In this document: piece by piece, positions 8,801-17,113 of the stretch
Layout of the letters: each line of letters starts with the position of its first letter
Position numbering within the stretch: position 1 is the first letter of the stretch
Assembly: GCF_900107845.1 (NCBI RefSeq)
Contig: NZ_FNRM01000002.1
Location: 266,896-330,895, forward strand
Source of the DNA: Alkalimonas amylolytica
GTDB taxonomy: Bacteria; Pseudomonadota; Gammaproteobacteria; Enterobacterales; Alteromonadaceae
Direction of reading: 5' to 3'
Length of the DNA: 64,000 bases
The notes under the pieces: model-generated
Told to the model about the DNA's origin: nothing
Databases searched by the model: none
The model's input: the letters and a program-made list of their open reading frames with translations, nothing else
Position numbers and translations under genes: made by a program

Positions 8801-8874
8801 AGGGGTAACCGCACGTCTTCAGTCCCTGCATTTTCAGGCATTTAGCCCTAAAATACACTACCACTTAATGGGTA
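8801..8874 (+). promoter_or_regulatory. NarL/NarP sites upstream of narG
   Basis: TACCACT (8859-8865), two bases, then ATGGGTA (8868-8874) form a full 7-2-7 inverted pair matching the NarL/NarP heptamer consensus (TACYYMT and complement, loosely TACYNMT). A single further heptamer AGGGGTA lies at 8801-8807. The 7-2-7 centre is about 94 bases upstream of the start predicted from the FNR box, a position typical for NarL activation of narG promoters. The sites are seen; binding is inferred. Confidence 0.75.
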
Positions 8875-8912
8875 TTACCCTTCTTAATCAGTAAGTTAGC
8901 TCAGTGGCGACC

Positions 8913-8953
8913 TTGATCCAAATCAAGCATCATTAAGCGGTTCTTTCTATGAT
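8913..8953 (+). promoter_or_regulatory. Class II FNR promoter of narGHJI
   Basis: TTGATCCAAATCAA at 8913-8926 matches the FNR consensus TTGAT-N4-ATCAA without mismatch. TATGAT at 8948-8953 is a good -10 element. With the FNR centre at 8919.5 this puts the transcription start near 8960, 41.5 bases downstream, as in class II FNR activation. The leader to narG is about 50 bases. Confidence 0.88.
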
Positions 8954-9011
8954 GTGCCTACTGAAAAAGTAAAAACCGTCTGTTCATGCAGGACAAGACC
9001 AGGAGTGTACG

Positions 9012-12000
9012 ATGAGTCATCTACTCGACAAACTGCGTTATTTTAAAGCGCACAAAGAGCCTTTTGCCGATGGGCATGGGGTAACCACCGATCAGGACCG
9101 CAGCTGGGAACAAGGCTACCGCCAGCGCTGGCAGCACGACAAGGTGGTTCGCTCCACCCATGGCGTAAACTGTACCGGCTCGTGCAGCTGGAAAATTTAC
9201 GTCAAAGACGGCCTGGTGACCTGGGAAACCCAGCAAACCGATTACCCGCGTACCCGGCCGGACTTACCAAACCATGAACCACGCGGCTGCCCGCGTGGTG
9301 CCAGTTACTCCTGGTACATTTACAGCGCCAACCGGCTGAAGTACCCGAAAATACGCGGCCAGTTGATGAAGCTGTGGCGTGAAGCCAAGGCTCTGCACAG
9401 CGATCCGGTCAAAGCCTGGGAGTCCATCATCAGCGATCCGGTCAAAGCCAAAAGCTACAAAGAACGCCGCGGCCTGGGTGGCTTTGTCCGTGCCAGCTGG
9501 GATGAAGTGAACGAGCTGATTGCGGCGTCCAATACCTACACCGCCAAAACCTATGGCCCGGATCGCATCACCGGCTTTTCGCCCATTCCGGCCATGTCGA
9601 TGGTGTCTTACGCCGCCGGTGCCCGTTACTTATCCTTGATTGGCGGCAACTGTTTAAGCTTCTACGACTGGTACTGCGACCTGCCGCCGGCTTCGCCGCA
9701 AATTTGGGGCGAGCAAACCGACGTGCCGGAGTCGGCCGACTGGTACAACTCCAACTACATCATTGTCTGGGGCTCGAATGTGCCGCAAACCCGCACCCCG
9801 GATGCGCATTTCCTCACTGAAGTGCGTTACAAAGGCACCAAAACCTGTGTCATTACCTCGGATTACTCCGAAGCCTCCAAGTTTGGTGATACCTGGTTAG
9901 CCCCACGTCAGGGCACCGATGCCGCGCTGGCGATGGCGTTTAGCCATGTGATTTTACAAGAGTTCCATGTCGATAACCCAAGCAGCTACTTTACCGATTA
10001 CATCAAGCGCTACACCGATATGCCGATGCTGGTGATGCTGGATGGTTCTGGCGAGCACCTGTCTCAGGGCCGCTTCCTGCGCGCAGCCGATCTGGTCGAT
10101 CAACTGGGCGAAACCAACAACCCGGACTGGAAAACCATCGCGGTCAATGCGGCGGATCAACGGCTGACCAGCCCGAATGGCGCCATTGGCTACCGTTGGG
10201 GTGAAGATGCGGCGAAATGGAATCTGGAGCAAAAAGACCGTCAGGGCGAGCTCGATTTGATGCTGAGCTTAAAAGACAACCACGACGAACTGGTGGAGGT
10301 GGCCTTCCCTTACTTTGGCGGCGCACCGCACGAGTATCAGTACTTCCAGCATACCGATCACGCTGACATTCAGCTGCGTAAAATCCCGGCCAAACGGGTG
10401 CAGCTGGCCGATGGCAGCACCGCTTTGGTCGCCACTGTGTTTGATATGATGCTGGCGCACTACGGCGTCGATAACGGCCTTGGCGATGAAAGCCGGGCCA
10501 AGAGCTTTGACGACAATGTGCCCTATACCCCAGCCTGGCAAGAAGCCATTACCGGTGTGAAACGTGCCGATGTGATTCGCATTGCCCGCGAGTTTGCCCG
10601 TACCGCCGATAAAACCCGTGGCCGCTCCATGGTGATTGTCGGTGCCGCGCTGAACCACTGGTACCACATGGACATGAACTACCGTGGCTTGATCAACATG
10701 CTGATGCTGTGTGGCTGTGTGGGCCAAAGCGGTGGCGGCTGGGCGCACTATGTTGGCCAGGAAAAGTTACGGCCACAAACCGGCTGGGCTCCGCTGGCCT
10801 TTGCGCTGGACTGGCAGCGGCCACCCCGTCATATGAACGGCACTTCCTTTTTCTACAATCACTCCAGCCAGTGGCGCTACGAGAAGCTGGACATGAGCGA
10901 AGTCATTTCGCCACTGGCCAATAAAGACAAGTGGTCTGGCAGCATCATCGACTTTAACAGCCGGGCAGAACGCATGGGCTGGCTGCCCTCGGCACCGCAG
11001 TTGGGCGTCAACCCGCTGGGCCTGGCCGCCGAAGCCAAAGCGGCTGGCGTGGAGTTAAAAGACTACGTGCTGCAGCAACTGAAAGACCGCAAAGTAAAGT
11101 TTGCCTGTGAGCAGCCGGAAAACCCGCAAAACTTCCCGCGCAATATGTTCATCTGGCGCTCCAACCTGCTGGGCTCCAGCGGCAAGGGCCATGAATACAT
11201 GCTACGCCATTTACTGGGTACCAAACACGGCTTATTGGGTAAAGACTTAGGTGGATTTGGTGGCAAAAAACCGGAAGACGTGGAATGGACCGATGAACCG
11301 GCCGAAGGCAAAGTTGATTTGTTCGTCACGCTGGACTTTCGCATGTCCACCACCTGTCTGTATTCCGACATCGTGCTGCCTACGGCTACCTGGTACGAAA
11401 AAGACGACATGAATACCTCGGACATGCATCCCTTTATTCACCCGTTAACCGCTGCCATTGATCCCGTGTGGGAAGCGCGCAGCGACTGGGAGATTTTCAA
11501 AGGCATCGCCAAAGCCTTCTCCCGCGTCTGTGTTGGCCACCTGGGTAAAGAAACCGATGTGGTCACTACGCCGATGCATCACGATACACCGGCCGAGCTG
11601 GCGCAGCCTTATGGTGTGAAAGCCTGGTGGAAAGGTGAATGCGAAGCCATTCCGGGGAAAACCATGCCGCACATCAATGTGGTAGAACGCGACTACCCCA
11701 ACACCTATGCTCGTTTCACCTCCATTGGTCCCTTATTGGAAAGTATCGGCAATGGCGGCAAAGGCATTGGTTGGGATACCAAGGAAGAAGTCGAATTTCT
11801 GCGTAAACTGAACCGCACCCACACCGCCGAAGGCGCGAATCAGGGCATGGCCAAAATCGAGTCGGCTATTGATGCCTGCGAAATGATCCTGTCGTTAGCG
11901 CCGGAGACCAACGGCCATGTGGCGGTCAAAGCCTGGGGTGCACTCAGCAAAATTACCGGCCGCGACCACACCCATCTCGCCAAGCCGAAAGAAGAGGAAA

Positions 12001-12734
12001 AAATCCGCTTTAACGACATCGTGGCCCAGCCGCGCAAGATCATCTCCTCACCCACCTGGTCGGGCTTAGAAGATGAGCATGTGTCCTACAACGCCGGTTA
12101 CACCAATGTGCACGAGCTGATCCCATGGCGCACCATTACCGGCCGCCAACAGTTCTATCAGGATCACGAGTGGATGCGCGACTTTGGCGAAACCCTCTGC
12201 GCCTACAAACCGCCGATTAACCTGAAAACGGTGCAACCGGTGTTAAACAAAAAGCCCAATGGTAACAAAGAGATCGTGCTGAACTGGATCACGCCACACC
12301 AAAAATGGGGCATTCACAGCACCTACTCCGACAACCTGCTGATGCTGACCTTATCCCGCGGTGGCCCTATCGTCTGGATCAGTGAAATCGACGCTAAAGC
12401 CGCCGGCATTGTGGATAACGACTGGATCGAAATCTTCAACGTCAACGGCTCCATTTCCGCCCGGGCGGTGGTGTCACAGCGGGTGCCGGAAGGCATGAGC
12501 ATGATGTACCACGCTCAGGAGCGGATTGTGAATGTACCCGGCTCGGAAATGACCGGCAGCCGCGGCGGCATCCACAACTCGGTCACCCGTGCCGTGATGA
12601 AGCCGACCCACATGATTGGTGGCTATGCTCAGCAGGCTTATGGCTTTAACTATTACGGCACCGTCGGTTGCAACCGCGACGAGTTCGTCATTGTTCGCAA
12701 AATGGACAAAGTCGATTGGCTGGATACCGAATAA
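9012..12734 (+). CDS. narG: Respiratory nitrate reductase alpha subunit
   Basis: A 1240-residue molybdoenzyme, full length for NarG. It reduces nitrate to nitrite on the cytoplasmic face of the inner membrane, taking electrons from NarH. The N-terminus carries His50, Cys54, Cys58 and Cys93 (HGVNCTGSC, RGCPRG), the ligand set of the FS0 [4Fe-4S] cluster. The body has the bis-MGD-binding features of the DMSO reductase family. There is no twin-arginine export signal, as expected for the cytoplasm-facing enzyme. It is first of narGHJI-ppiC, behind an FNR box and NarL sites; AGGAG lies just before the ATG. Its cofactor is supplied by the moa/mob/mod cluster at 51-57 kb. Confidence 0.98.
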   Translation: MSHLLDKLRYFKAHKEPFADGHGVTTDQDRSWEQGYRQRWQHDKVVRSTHGVNCTGSCSWKIYVKDGLVTWETQQTDYPRTRPDLPNHEPRGCPRGASYSWYIYSANRLKYPKIRGQLMKLWREAKALHSDPVKAWESIISDPVKAKSYKERRGLGGFVRASWDEVNELIAASNTYTAKTYGPDRITGFSPIPAMSMVSYAAGARYLSLIGGNCLSFYDWYCDLPPASPQIWGEQTDVPESADWYNSNYIIVWGSNVPQTRTPDAHFLTEVRYKGTKTCVITSDYSEASKFGDTWLAPRQGTDAALAMAFSHVILQEFHVDNPSSYFTDYIKRYTDMPMLVMLDGSGEHLSQGRFLRAADLVDQLGETNNPDWKTIAVNAADQRLTSPNGAIGYRWGEDAAKWNLEQKDRQGELDLMLSLKDNHDELVEVAFPYFGGAPHEYQYFQHTDHADIQLRKIPAKRVQLADGSTALVATVFDMMLAHYGVDNGLGDESRAKSFDDNVPYTPAWQEAITGVKRADVIRIAREFARTADKTRGRSMVIVGAALNHWYHMDMNYRGLINMLMLCGCVGQSGGGWAHYVGQEKLRPQTGWAPLAFALDWQRPPRHMNGTSFFYNHSSQWRYEKLDMSEVISPLANKDKWSGSIIDFNSRAERMGWLPSAPQLGVNPLGLAAEAKAAGVELKDYVLQQLKDRKVKFACEQPENPQNFPRNMFIWRSNLLGSSGKGHEYMLRHLLGTKHGLLGKDLGGFGGKKPEDVEWTDEPAEGKVDLFVTLDFRMSTTCLYSDIVLPTATWYEKDDMNTSDMHPFIHPLTAAIDPVWEARSDWEIFKGIAKAFSRVCVGHLGKETDVVTTPMHHDTPAELAQPYGVKAWWKGECEAIPGKTMPHINVVERDYPNTYARFTSIGPLLESIGNGGKGIGWDTKEEVEFLRKLNRTHTAEGANQGMAKIESAIDACEMILSLAPETNGHVAVKAWGALSKITGRDHTHLAKPKEEEKIRFNDIVAQPRKIISSPTWSGLEDEHVSYNAGYTNVHELIPWRTITGRQQFYQDHEWMRDFGETLCAYKPPINLKTVQPVLNKKPNGNKEIVLNWITPHQKWGIHSTYSDNLLMLTLSRGGPIVWISEIDAKAAGIVDNDWIEIFNVNGSISARAVVSQRVPEGMSMMYHAQERIVNVPGSEMTGSRGGIHNSVTRAVMKPTHMIGGYAQQAYGFNYYGTVGCNRDEFVIVRKMDKVDWLDTE

Positions 12735-12754
12735 GGTTGGAGTGAGGAGTTATT

Positions 12755-14290
12755 ATGAAAATCAGAGCACAAATCGGCATGGTGCTGAACTTAGACAAAT
12801 GCATTGGCTGTCACACCTGCTCCATTACCTGTAAGAATGTCTGGACCACCCGTGAAGGCGTGGAGTATGCCTGGTTTAACAACGTCGAAACCAAACCTGG
12901 TATCGGCTTCCCGAAAGAATGGGAAAACCAGGACAAATGGAAAGGCGGCTGGGAGCGTAAAAGCAACGGCAAACTGGTGCCAAAGATCGGTGGCAAACTG
13001 CGGGTACTGGCGAATTTATTCGCCAACCCGGACTTACCGGAAATCGACGACTACTACGAGCCGTTCGATTTTGATTACCAGCACCTGCACACCGCCAAAG
13101 ACAGTAAGCACCAGCCGGTCGCCCGGCCCCGCTCGCTGATCAGCGGCCAGCGGATGGAAAAAATCGAATGGGGGCCAAACTGGGAAGAAATTCTTGGTAC
13201 CGAGTTCGAAAAGCGCAAAAAAGACCAGAACTTCAACGACGTGGTGCAAAAAGACATCTACGGTCAGTTTGAAAAGACCTTTATGATGTATTTGCCACGG
13301 CTGTGTGAGCATTGCTTAAACCCAACCTGCGTGGCTTCCTGCCCCAGCGGTGCCATCTACAAACGTGAAGAAGATGGCATCGTGCTGATCGATCAGGACA
13401 AATGCCGTGGCTGGCGCATGTGTGTGTCCGGCTGCCCGTACAAAAAAATCTACTTCAACTGGAAATCCGGTAAATCCGAGAAGTGCACCTTCTGCTATCC
13501 GCGGATTGAAGCCGGCCAGCCCACCACCTGCTCGGAAACCTGTGTTGGTCGTATCCGTTACCTTGGTGTGCTGTTGTACGATGCCGACAAAATTCAGGCC
13601 GCAGCCAGTGTCGCCAACGAAAAAGACTTGTATCAGGCGCAGCTCGATCTGTTCCTGGACCCGCACGATCCAAAAGTAATTGAAGCAGCGCGCAAGGAAG
13701 GCATTCCGGATAACTGGTTAAAAGCCGCCCAGCGCTCGCCGGTGTACATGATGGCGATGGACTGGAAAGTGGCGCTGCCACTGCACCCGGAATACCGCAC
13801 CCTGCCCATGGTGTGGTATGTGCCGCCGCTGTCGCCCATTCAAAGCGCTGCTGAAGCCGGCCATGTCGGCATGAACGGTGAAATCCCTGATCTGAAATCA
13901 CTGCGCATTCCCCTGCGCTACCTGGCCAATATGCTGACAGCCGGTGATGAAGCTCCGGTGGTGCGGGCGTTGGAGCGGATGATTGCCATGCGCGCCTACA
14001 AGCGTTCGCAACAGGTCGATGGCGTGGAAGATCTGGAAGTGCTGAAGCAAGTGGGCCTGACCAAAGATAGGGTCGACGAGATGTACCGCTACATGGCGTT
14101 GGCCAATTACGAGGATCGCTTTGTTATCCCCACCAGCCACCGGGCTTATGCGGAAAATGCTTACGACCTGAAAGGCGAATGCGGCTTTAGCTTTGGCAAT
14201 GGCTGTGGCGGCGGCGAGAGCAAGCTGAACATCTTTGGTGGCAGCAGCAAAGGGGTACGTAAAGTGATCCCTGTGACGATGAAGGACTAA
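12755..14290 (+). CDS. narH: Respiratory nitrate reductase beta subunit
   Basis: A 511-residue iron-sulfur protein that passes electrons from the NarI haems to NarG. Four Cys-rich motifs are visible: CIGCHTCSITC near residue 16, CEHCLNPTCVASC, CRGWRMCVSGC and CTFCYPRI...CSETC. The Trp in CRGWRMC replaces a Cys and marks the [3Fe-4S] site, the normal NarH pattern. It starts 20 bases after the narG stop behind GGAGTGAGGAG, and narJ follows after 3 bases, so the genes are clearly one operon. Confidence 0.98.
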   Translation: MKIRAQIGMVLNLDKCIGCHTCSITCKNVWTTREGVEYAWFNNVETKPGIGFPKEWENQDKWKGGWERKSNGKLVPKIGGKLRVLANLFANPDLPEIDDYYEPFDFDYQHLHTAKDSKHQPVARPRSLISGQRMEKIEWGPNWEEILGTEFEKRKKDQNFNDVVQKDIYGQFEKTFMMYLPRLCEHCLNPTCVASCPSGAIYKREEDGIVLIDQDKCRGWRMCVSGCPYKKIYFNWKSGKSEKCTFCYPRIEAGQPTTCSETCVGRIRYLGVLLYDADKIQAAASVANEKDLYQAQLDLFLDPHDPKVIEAARKEGIPDNWLKAAQRSPVYMMAMDWKVALPLHPEYRTLPMVWYVPPLSPIQSAAEAGHVGMNGEIPDLKSLRIPLRYLANMLTAGDEAPVVRALERMIAMRAYKRSQQVDGVEDLEVLKQVGLTKDRVDEMYRYMALANYEDRFVIPTSHRAYAENAYDLKGECGFSFGNGCGGGESKLNIFGGSSKGVRKVIPVTMKD

Positions 14291-14293
14291 GGC

Positions 14294-15034
14294 ATGCGCA
14301 TACTACAACTGATTTCCTTACTGCTGGAGTACCCTACCCAGGATCTGCTGCAGGCAAAAACAGAGCTGCAGCAACTGGTGACAGAGTCCCCGCTGTCCGA
14401 GGCTCAGCAACAAGGTTTGCAGGACTTTATCGAGCAACGCTTTTGTGGCGACTTGATGGAGTGGCAGTCCGATTACGACGGCCTGTTTGAGCGCGGCCGT
14501 TCTTTATCCTTGCTGCTGTTTGAGCACCTGCATGGCGAGTCGCGTGCGCGTGGTCAGGCCATGGTTGATTTAATGAGCCAGTACAAGTCAGCAGGCTTAC
14601 AGATTGACGTGCGCGAGCTGCCGGATCATCTGCCGCTGTATCTGGAGTTTTTAAGCACTCAGGGCGATGAGAACGCTGCCCTGGGTCTGGCTGAAGTGGC
14701 GCATATTCTGTCGGTGTTGTTGTGCCGGCTGGAGCAGCGCAACTGCAACTATCAGGTGCTGTTTCGTGCCTTGCTGGAGCTTTCTGGCGTCGATGTGGAG
14801 CTGGATTCGGTGCGCGAGCAACTGAAAAACGAGCAACGCGACGATACCAAAGAAGCACTGGATAAAGTCTGGGAAGAAGAAATGGTGACCTTCGGCCCGG
14901 GCTCGGAACAAGATGGCTGCAGCAGCGGCTACAAACCCACTGAAAAGCAGCGGCGTGATCACCACGTGCCACTGCAATGGACCGATGCCAGCCAGGCATC
15001 CAACACCAAAGTCCGCTCAGGAGTCGCATCATGA
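14294..15034 (+). CDS. narJ: Nitrate reductase assembly chaperone
   Basis: A 246-residue acidic, mostly helical protein of the NarJ/TorD chaperone family. It binds apo-NarG and allows Mo-cofactor insertion and membrane docking to NarI; it is not part of the final enzyme. The LLEYPTQDLLQA start and the LPDHLPLYLEFLS motif are typical of NarJ. It lies between narH (3-base gap) and narI (ATGA overlap), the standard order. The C-terminal tail is low-complexity and variable, as in the family. Confidence 0.95.
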   Translation: MRILQLISLLLEYPTQDLLQAKTELQQLVTESPLSEAQQQGLQDFIEQRFCGDLMEWQSDYDGLFERGRSLSLLLFEHLHGESRARGQAMVDLMSQYKSAGLQIDVRELPDHLPLYLEFLSTQGDENAALGLAEVAHILSVLLCRLEQRNCNYQVLFRALLELSGVDVELDSVREQLKNEQRDDTKEALDKVWEEEMVTFGPGSEQDGCSSGYKPTEKQRRDHHVPLQWTDASQASNTKVRSGVAS

Positions 15035-15729
15035 ACTTTACAGATATGTTGTTGTTCGGGATTTATCCTTACATTGCTTCGGTGATTTTCTTTCTGGGTT
15101 GTCTGCTGCGTTATGAGCGCGAGCAATACAGCTGGAAAGCACAGTCCAGTCAGATGTTGGATAAGAAATACTTCCGCGTTGCCAGTGTGTTTTTTCATGT
15201 TGGCATCATTATGATTTTTGCCGGTCACTTTGCTGGTTTGGTGATCCCTTACGAAGTCTGGAGTTTCCTTGGCATTAGCCTGGCCGGGAAACAGCTGATT
15301 GCTATGGGTGTGGGTGGCTTCTTTGGCGTGATGTGCTTTATCGGCATGACCATGCTGGTGTATCGCCGCTTGTTTAATCCGCGGGTACGGGCCAGCAGTT
15401 CCACCATGGACACCTTAATTTTGCTGGTGATTTACTGGCAGTTGATCCTGGGCATCCTGACCATCTTTGTCTCTACCGGTCATATGGACGGCTATGTGAT
15501 GAAAGATCTAATGAGCTGGTCACGTTACCTGCTAACCTTCCGCCCGGCTGAAGCCATTGCCTTTATGGGTGAGCTGCACTGGATTTACAAAGCGCATGTG
15601 TTCTGGGGTATCACCTTGTTCGTGCTGTTCCCATTCAGCCGCCTGGTGCATATCTGGAGCGTGCCGGTGGGTTACTTCGGCCGCAATTATCAGGTGGTAC
15701 GCCGCCGCTTTGGTGACCGTAAGGCGTAA
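15031..15729 (+). CDS. narI: Nitrate reductase gamma subunit (cytochrome b)
   Basis: A 232-residue membrane protein with five helices that oxidises quinol and carries two b haems. The haem-ligand histidines are visible in FFHVGIIMIFAGHFAG in the second helix and in LHWIYKAH and RLVHIWS near the end. I start it at the ATG at 15031, which overlaps the narJ stop by 4 bases and gives the usual short periplasmic N-terminus. A longer open frame from 14977 runs inside narJ and is unlikely. Two copies of an intergenic repeat follow before the ppiC gene. Confidence 0.97.
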   Translation: MNFTDMLLFGIYPYIASVIFFLGCLLRYEREQYSWKAQSSQMLDKKYFRVASVFFHVGIIMIFAGHFAGLVIPYEVWSFLGISLAGKQLIAMGVGGFFGVMCFIGMTMLVYRRLFNPRVRASSSTMDTLILLVIYWQLILGILTIFVSTGHMDGYVMKDLMSWSRYLLTFRPAEAIAFMGELHWIYKAHVFWGITLFVLFPFSRLVHIWSVPVGYFGRNYQVVRRRFGDRKA

Positions 15730-15758
15730 TGTAGTAAAAGCGCCCGGACTAACCACAT

Positions 15759-15878
15759 ATGCCCGAAGGCGATGCTGGGGTAAGCAATAAACGGGACCTG
15801 AACAGCATGGATGCTGGTCAAGAGCCTCCAGGGATGGATCCACGGCGCTCCTCTTTATTGGCTTTTCGCCGAAGCGCT
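15759..15878. repeat. Intergenic palindromic repeat, copy 1
   Basis: About 120 bases, repeated in direct orientation at 15907-16026. Outer arms GCAATAAA...TTTATTGGC pair imperfectly, an inner CAGCATGGATGCTG is a perfect palindrome, and a core reads GCCTCCAGGGATGGATCCACGGCG. A related core appears inverted at about 20429-20455. Intergenic elements with this core are common in Alteromonadales-like genomes as I recall. It lies inside the nar operon, so it could act as an mRNA-stabilising or attenuating stem. Confidence 0.8.
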
Positions 15879-15906
15879 AAATATTAAGTGTCAGGACTAT
15901 ACACCA

Positions 15907-16026
15907 ATGCCTGAAGGCGATGCTGGGGAAGCAATAAAGGGGACCTGAACAGCATGGATGCTGGTCAAGAGCCTCCAGGGATGGATCCACGGCGTTCCCC
16001 CTTTATTGGCTTCCGCAGCAGCGCTA
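15907..16026. repeat. Intergenic palindromic repeat, copy 2
   Basis: The second tandem copy of the element at 15759-15878, separated by about 28 bases. Its arms pair better than copy 1 (AGCAATAAAGGGG against CCCCCTTTATTGGCT). It ends about 50 bases before the ppiC start. The open frame running through it upstream of ppiC is a by-product of the repeat, not coding. Confidence 0.8.
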
Positions 16027-16076
16027 ACCAAGAGCCAAAGCTTTATAACAGGCAGCATTGCCTGCTGGAGATGACG

Positions 16077-16844
16077 ATGATCCAAGTCAACCAAACCCAA
16101 ATTTCTGAACAGGCCATCCTGGCAGAAATGCAGTACCACCCGGCCGAATCGCAGCGTGATGCCATGCTCAAGGCGGCCGAATCGCTGGTGATTGCCGAGC
16201 TGCTACGCCAACGTGCAAAGCAACTGGGCCTGGATGTTGCCGCCAATCAAAGCAGCACCAGCGAACACGATTATTTAGAGCAACTGATTGAACGGGAAGT
16301 CAGCATTCCGACTGCCAGCCAGCAAGAGTGCGAGCACTATTACCAACAAAATCCGCAGCGCTTTACCAGCTCGCCGCTGATGGAGGTACGGCATATTTTG
16401 TTGGCGGCACCACCAGACAGCGATCAGGAGCGGGTGCATGCCAAAGCGCTGGCGGAAGAATTGCTGCTGCAATTGCAACAAGGCCAGTCCTTTGCCGAGT
16501 TGGCGACCAAGTTCTCAGCCTGCCCGTCCAACCAGACCGGTGGCAGTTTAGGCCAAATCAGCAAGGGGCAAACGGTACCGGAGTTTGAGCGCCAGCTGTT
16601 TGCAGCAGAGGCCGGCTTACTGCCCGCCCCGCTGGAAAGCCGTTATGGCTTTCATGTCGTCTACATTCAGCAGAAGATTGCCGGCCAGCAGCTGCCTTTT
16701 GCAGCTGTGCAGCAGAAAATTGCGGATTATCTGAATGAAAAAGTACGACGCAAAGCCATCGCCCAATACATCCATACCCTGGTGGTGCAAGCCACCATCG
16801 AAGGTTACGACTTCAACTTATCCGAATCACCGCTGATGCAGTAA
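16077..16844 (+). CDS. PpiC/NifM-type peptidyl-prolyl isomerase
   Basis: A 255-residue protein with an N-terminal helical chaperone part and a parvulin domain at about residues 105-205 (MEVRHILLAA, FAELATKFSACPSNQTGGSLG, VPEFERQLFA, SRYGFHVVYI). It has no signal peptide, so it is probably cytoplasmic, as in NifM-like proteins that help metalloenzymes fold. A PpiC-type gene after narI is a known arrangement in Pseudomonas nar operons, so it likely assists nitrate reductase maturation. I use the Met at 16077, with GGAG 6 bases upstream; the longer frame from 15954 would translate the palindromic repeat. Confidence 0.88.
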   Translation: MIQVNQTQISEQAILAEMQYHPAESQRDAMLKAAESLVIAELLRQRAKQLGLDVAANQSSTSEHDYLEQLIEREVSIPTASQQECEHYYQQNPQRFTSSPLMEVRHILLAAPPDSDQERVHAKALAEELLLQLQQGQSFAELATKFSACPSNQTGGSLGQISKGQTVPEFERQLFAAEAGLLPAPLESRYGFHVVYIQQKIAGQQLPFAAVQQKIADYLNEKVRRKAIAQYIHTLVVQATIEGYDFNLSESPLMQ

Positions 16845-16853
16845 TACCATTAA

Positions 16854-16874
16854 GGCGAGCTGATTTGGCTCGCC
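16854..16874 (+). terminator. Hairpin after the nar operon
   Basis: GGCGAGC and GCTCGCC form a 7-bp GC stem with a 7-base loop, 10 bases after the ppiC stop. No T-run follows (a C-run does), so it may be a weak or Rho-assisted terminator. Confidence 0.5.
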
Positions 16875-17010
16875 CGCTCCCCCCCCCAACTCAGATGTCT
16901 CGTTAAAACATCCTGGCATCTACCTGCAATAGCAATGCCATCAAGTTTGCACAAAATACAACCAGAAGCTACATTTTTAACACCCACCCATTACTTAGCA
17001 CCCAAAATAT

Positions 17011-17036
17011 TAATTAACCGCTTTGCTGGTTAATTA
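17011..17036. promoter_or_regulatory. Perfect inverted repeat upstream of the M64 peptidase gene
   Basis: TAATTAACC and GGTTAATTA are perfect 9-bp arms around 8 bases, about 78 bases before the start codon of the peptidase gene. The AT-rich symmetric form suggests an operator; the regulator is unknown. Confidence 0.45.
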
Positions 17037-17113
17037 TCCAAACCGATGAGCGACACATCCAGCCAATGTTCATAGCGTGTCTGTTCCTTGGTCAACCTTG
17101 AGGAGAAACCATC

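Noticed and set aside
15954-16076. N-terminal extension of the PpiC-type protein
   Set aside because: It would be translated from the palindromic intergenic repeat; a Met with a good ribosome-binding site follows at 16077.
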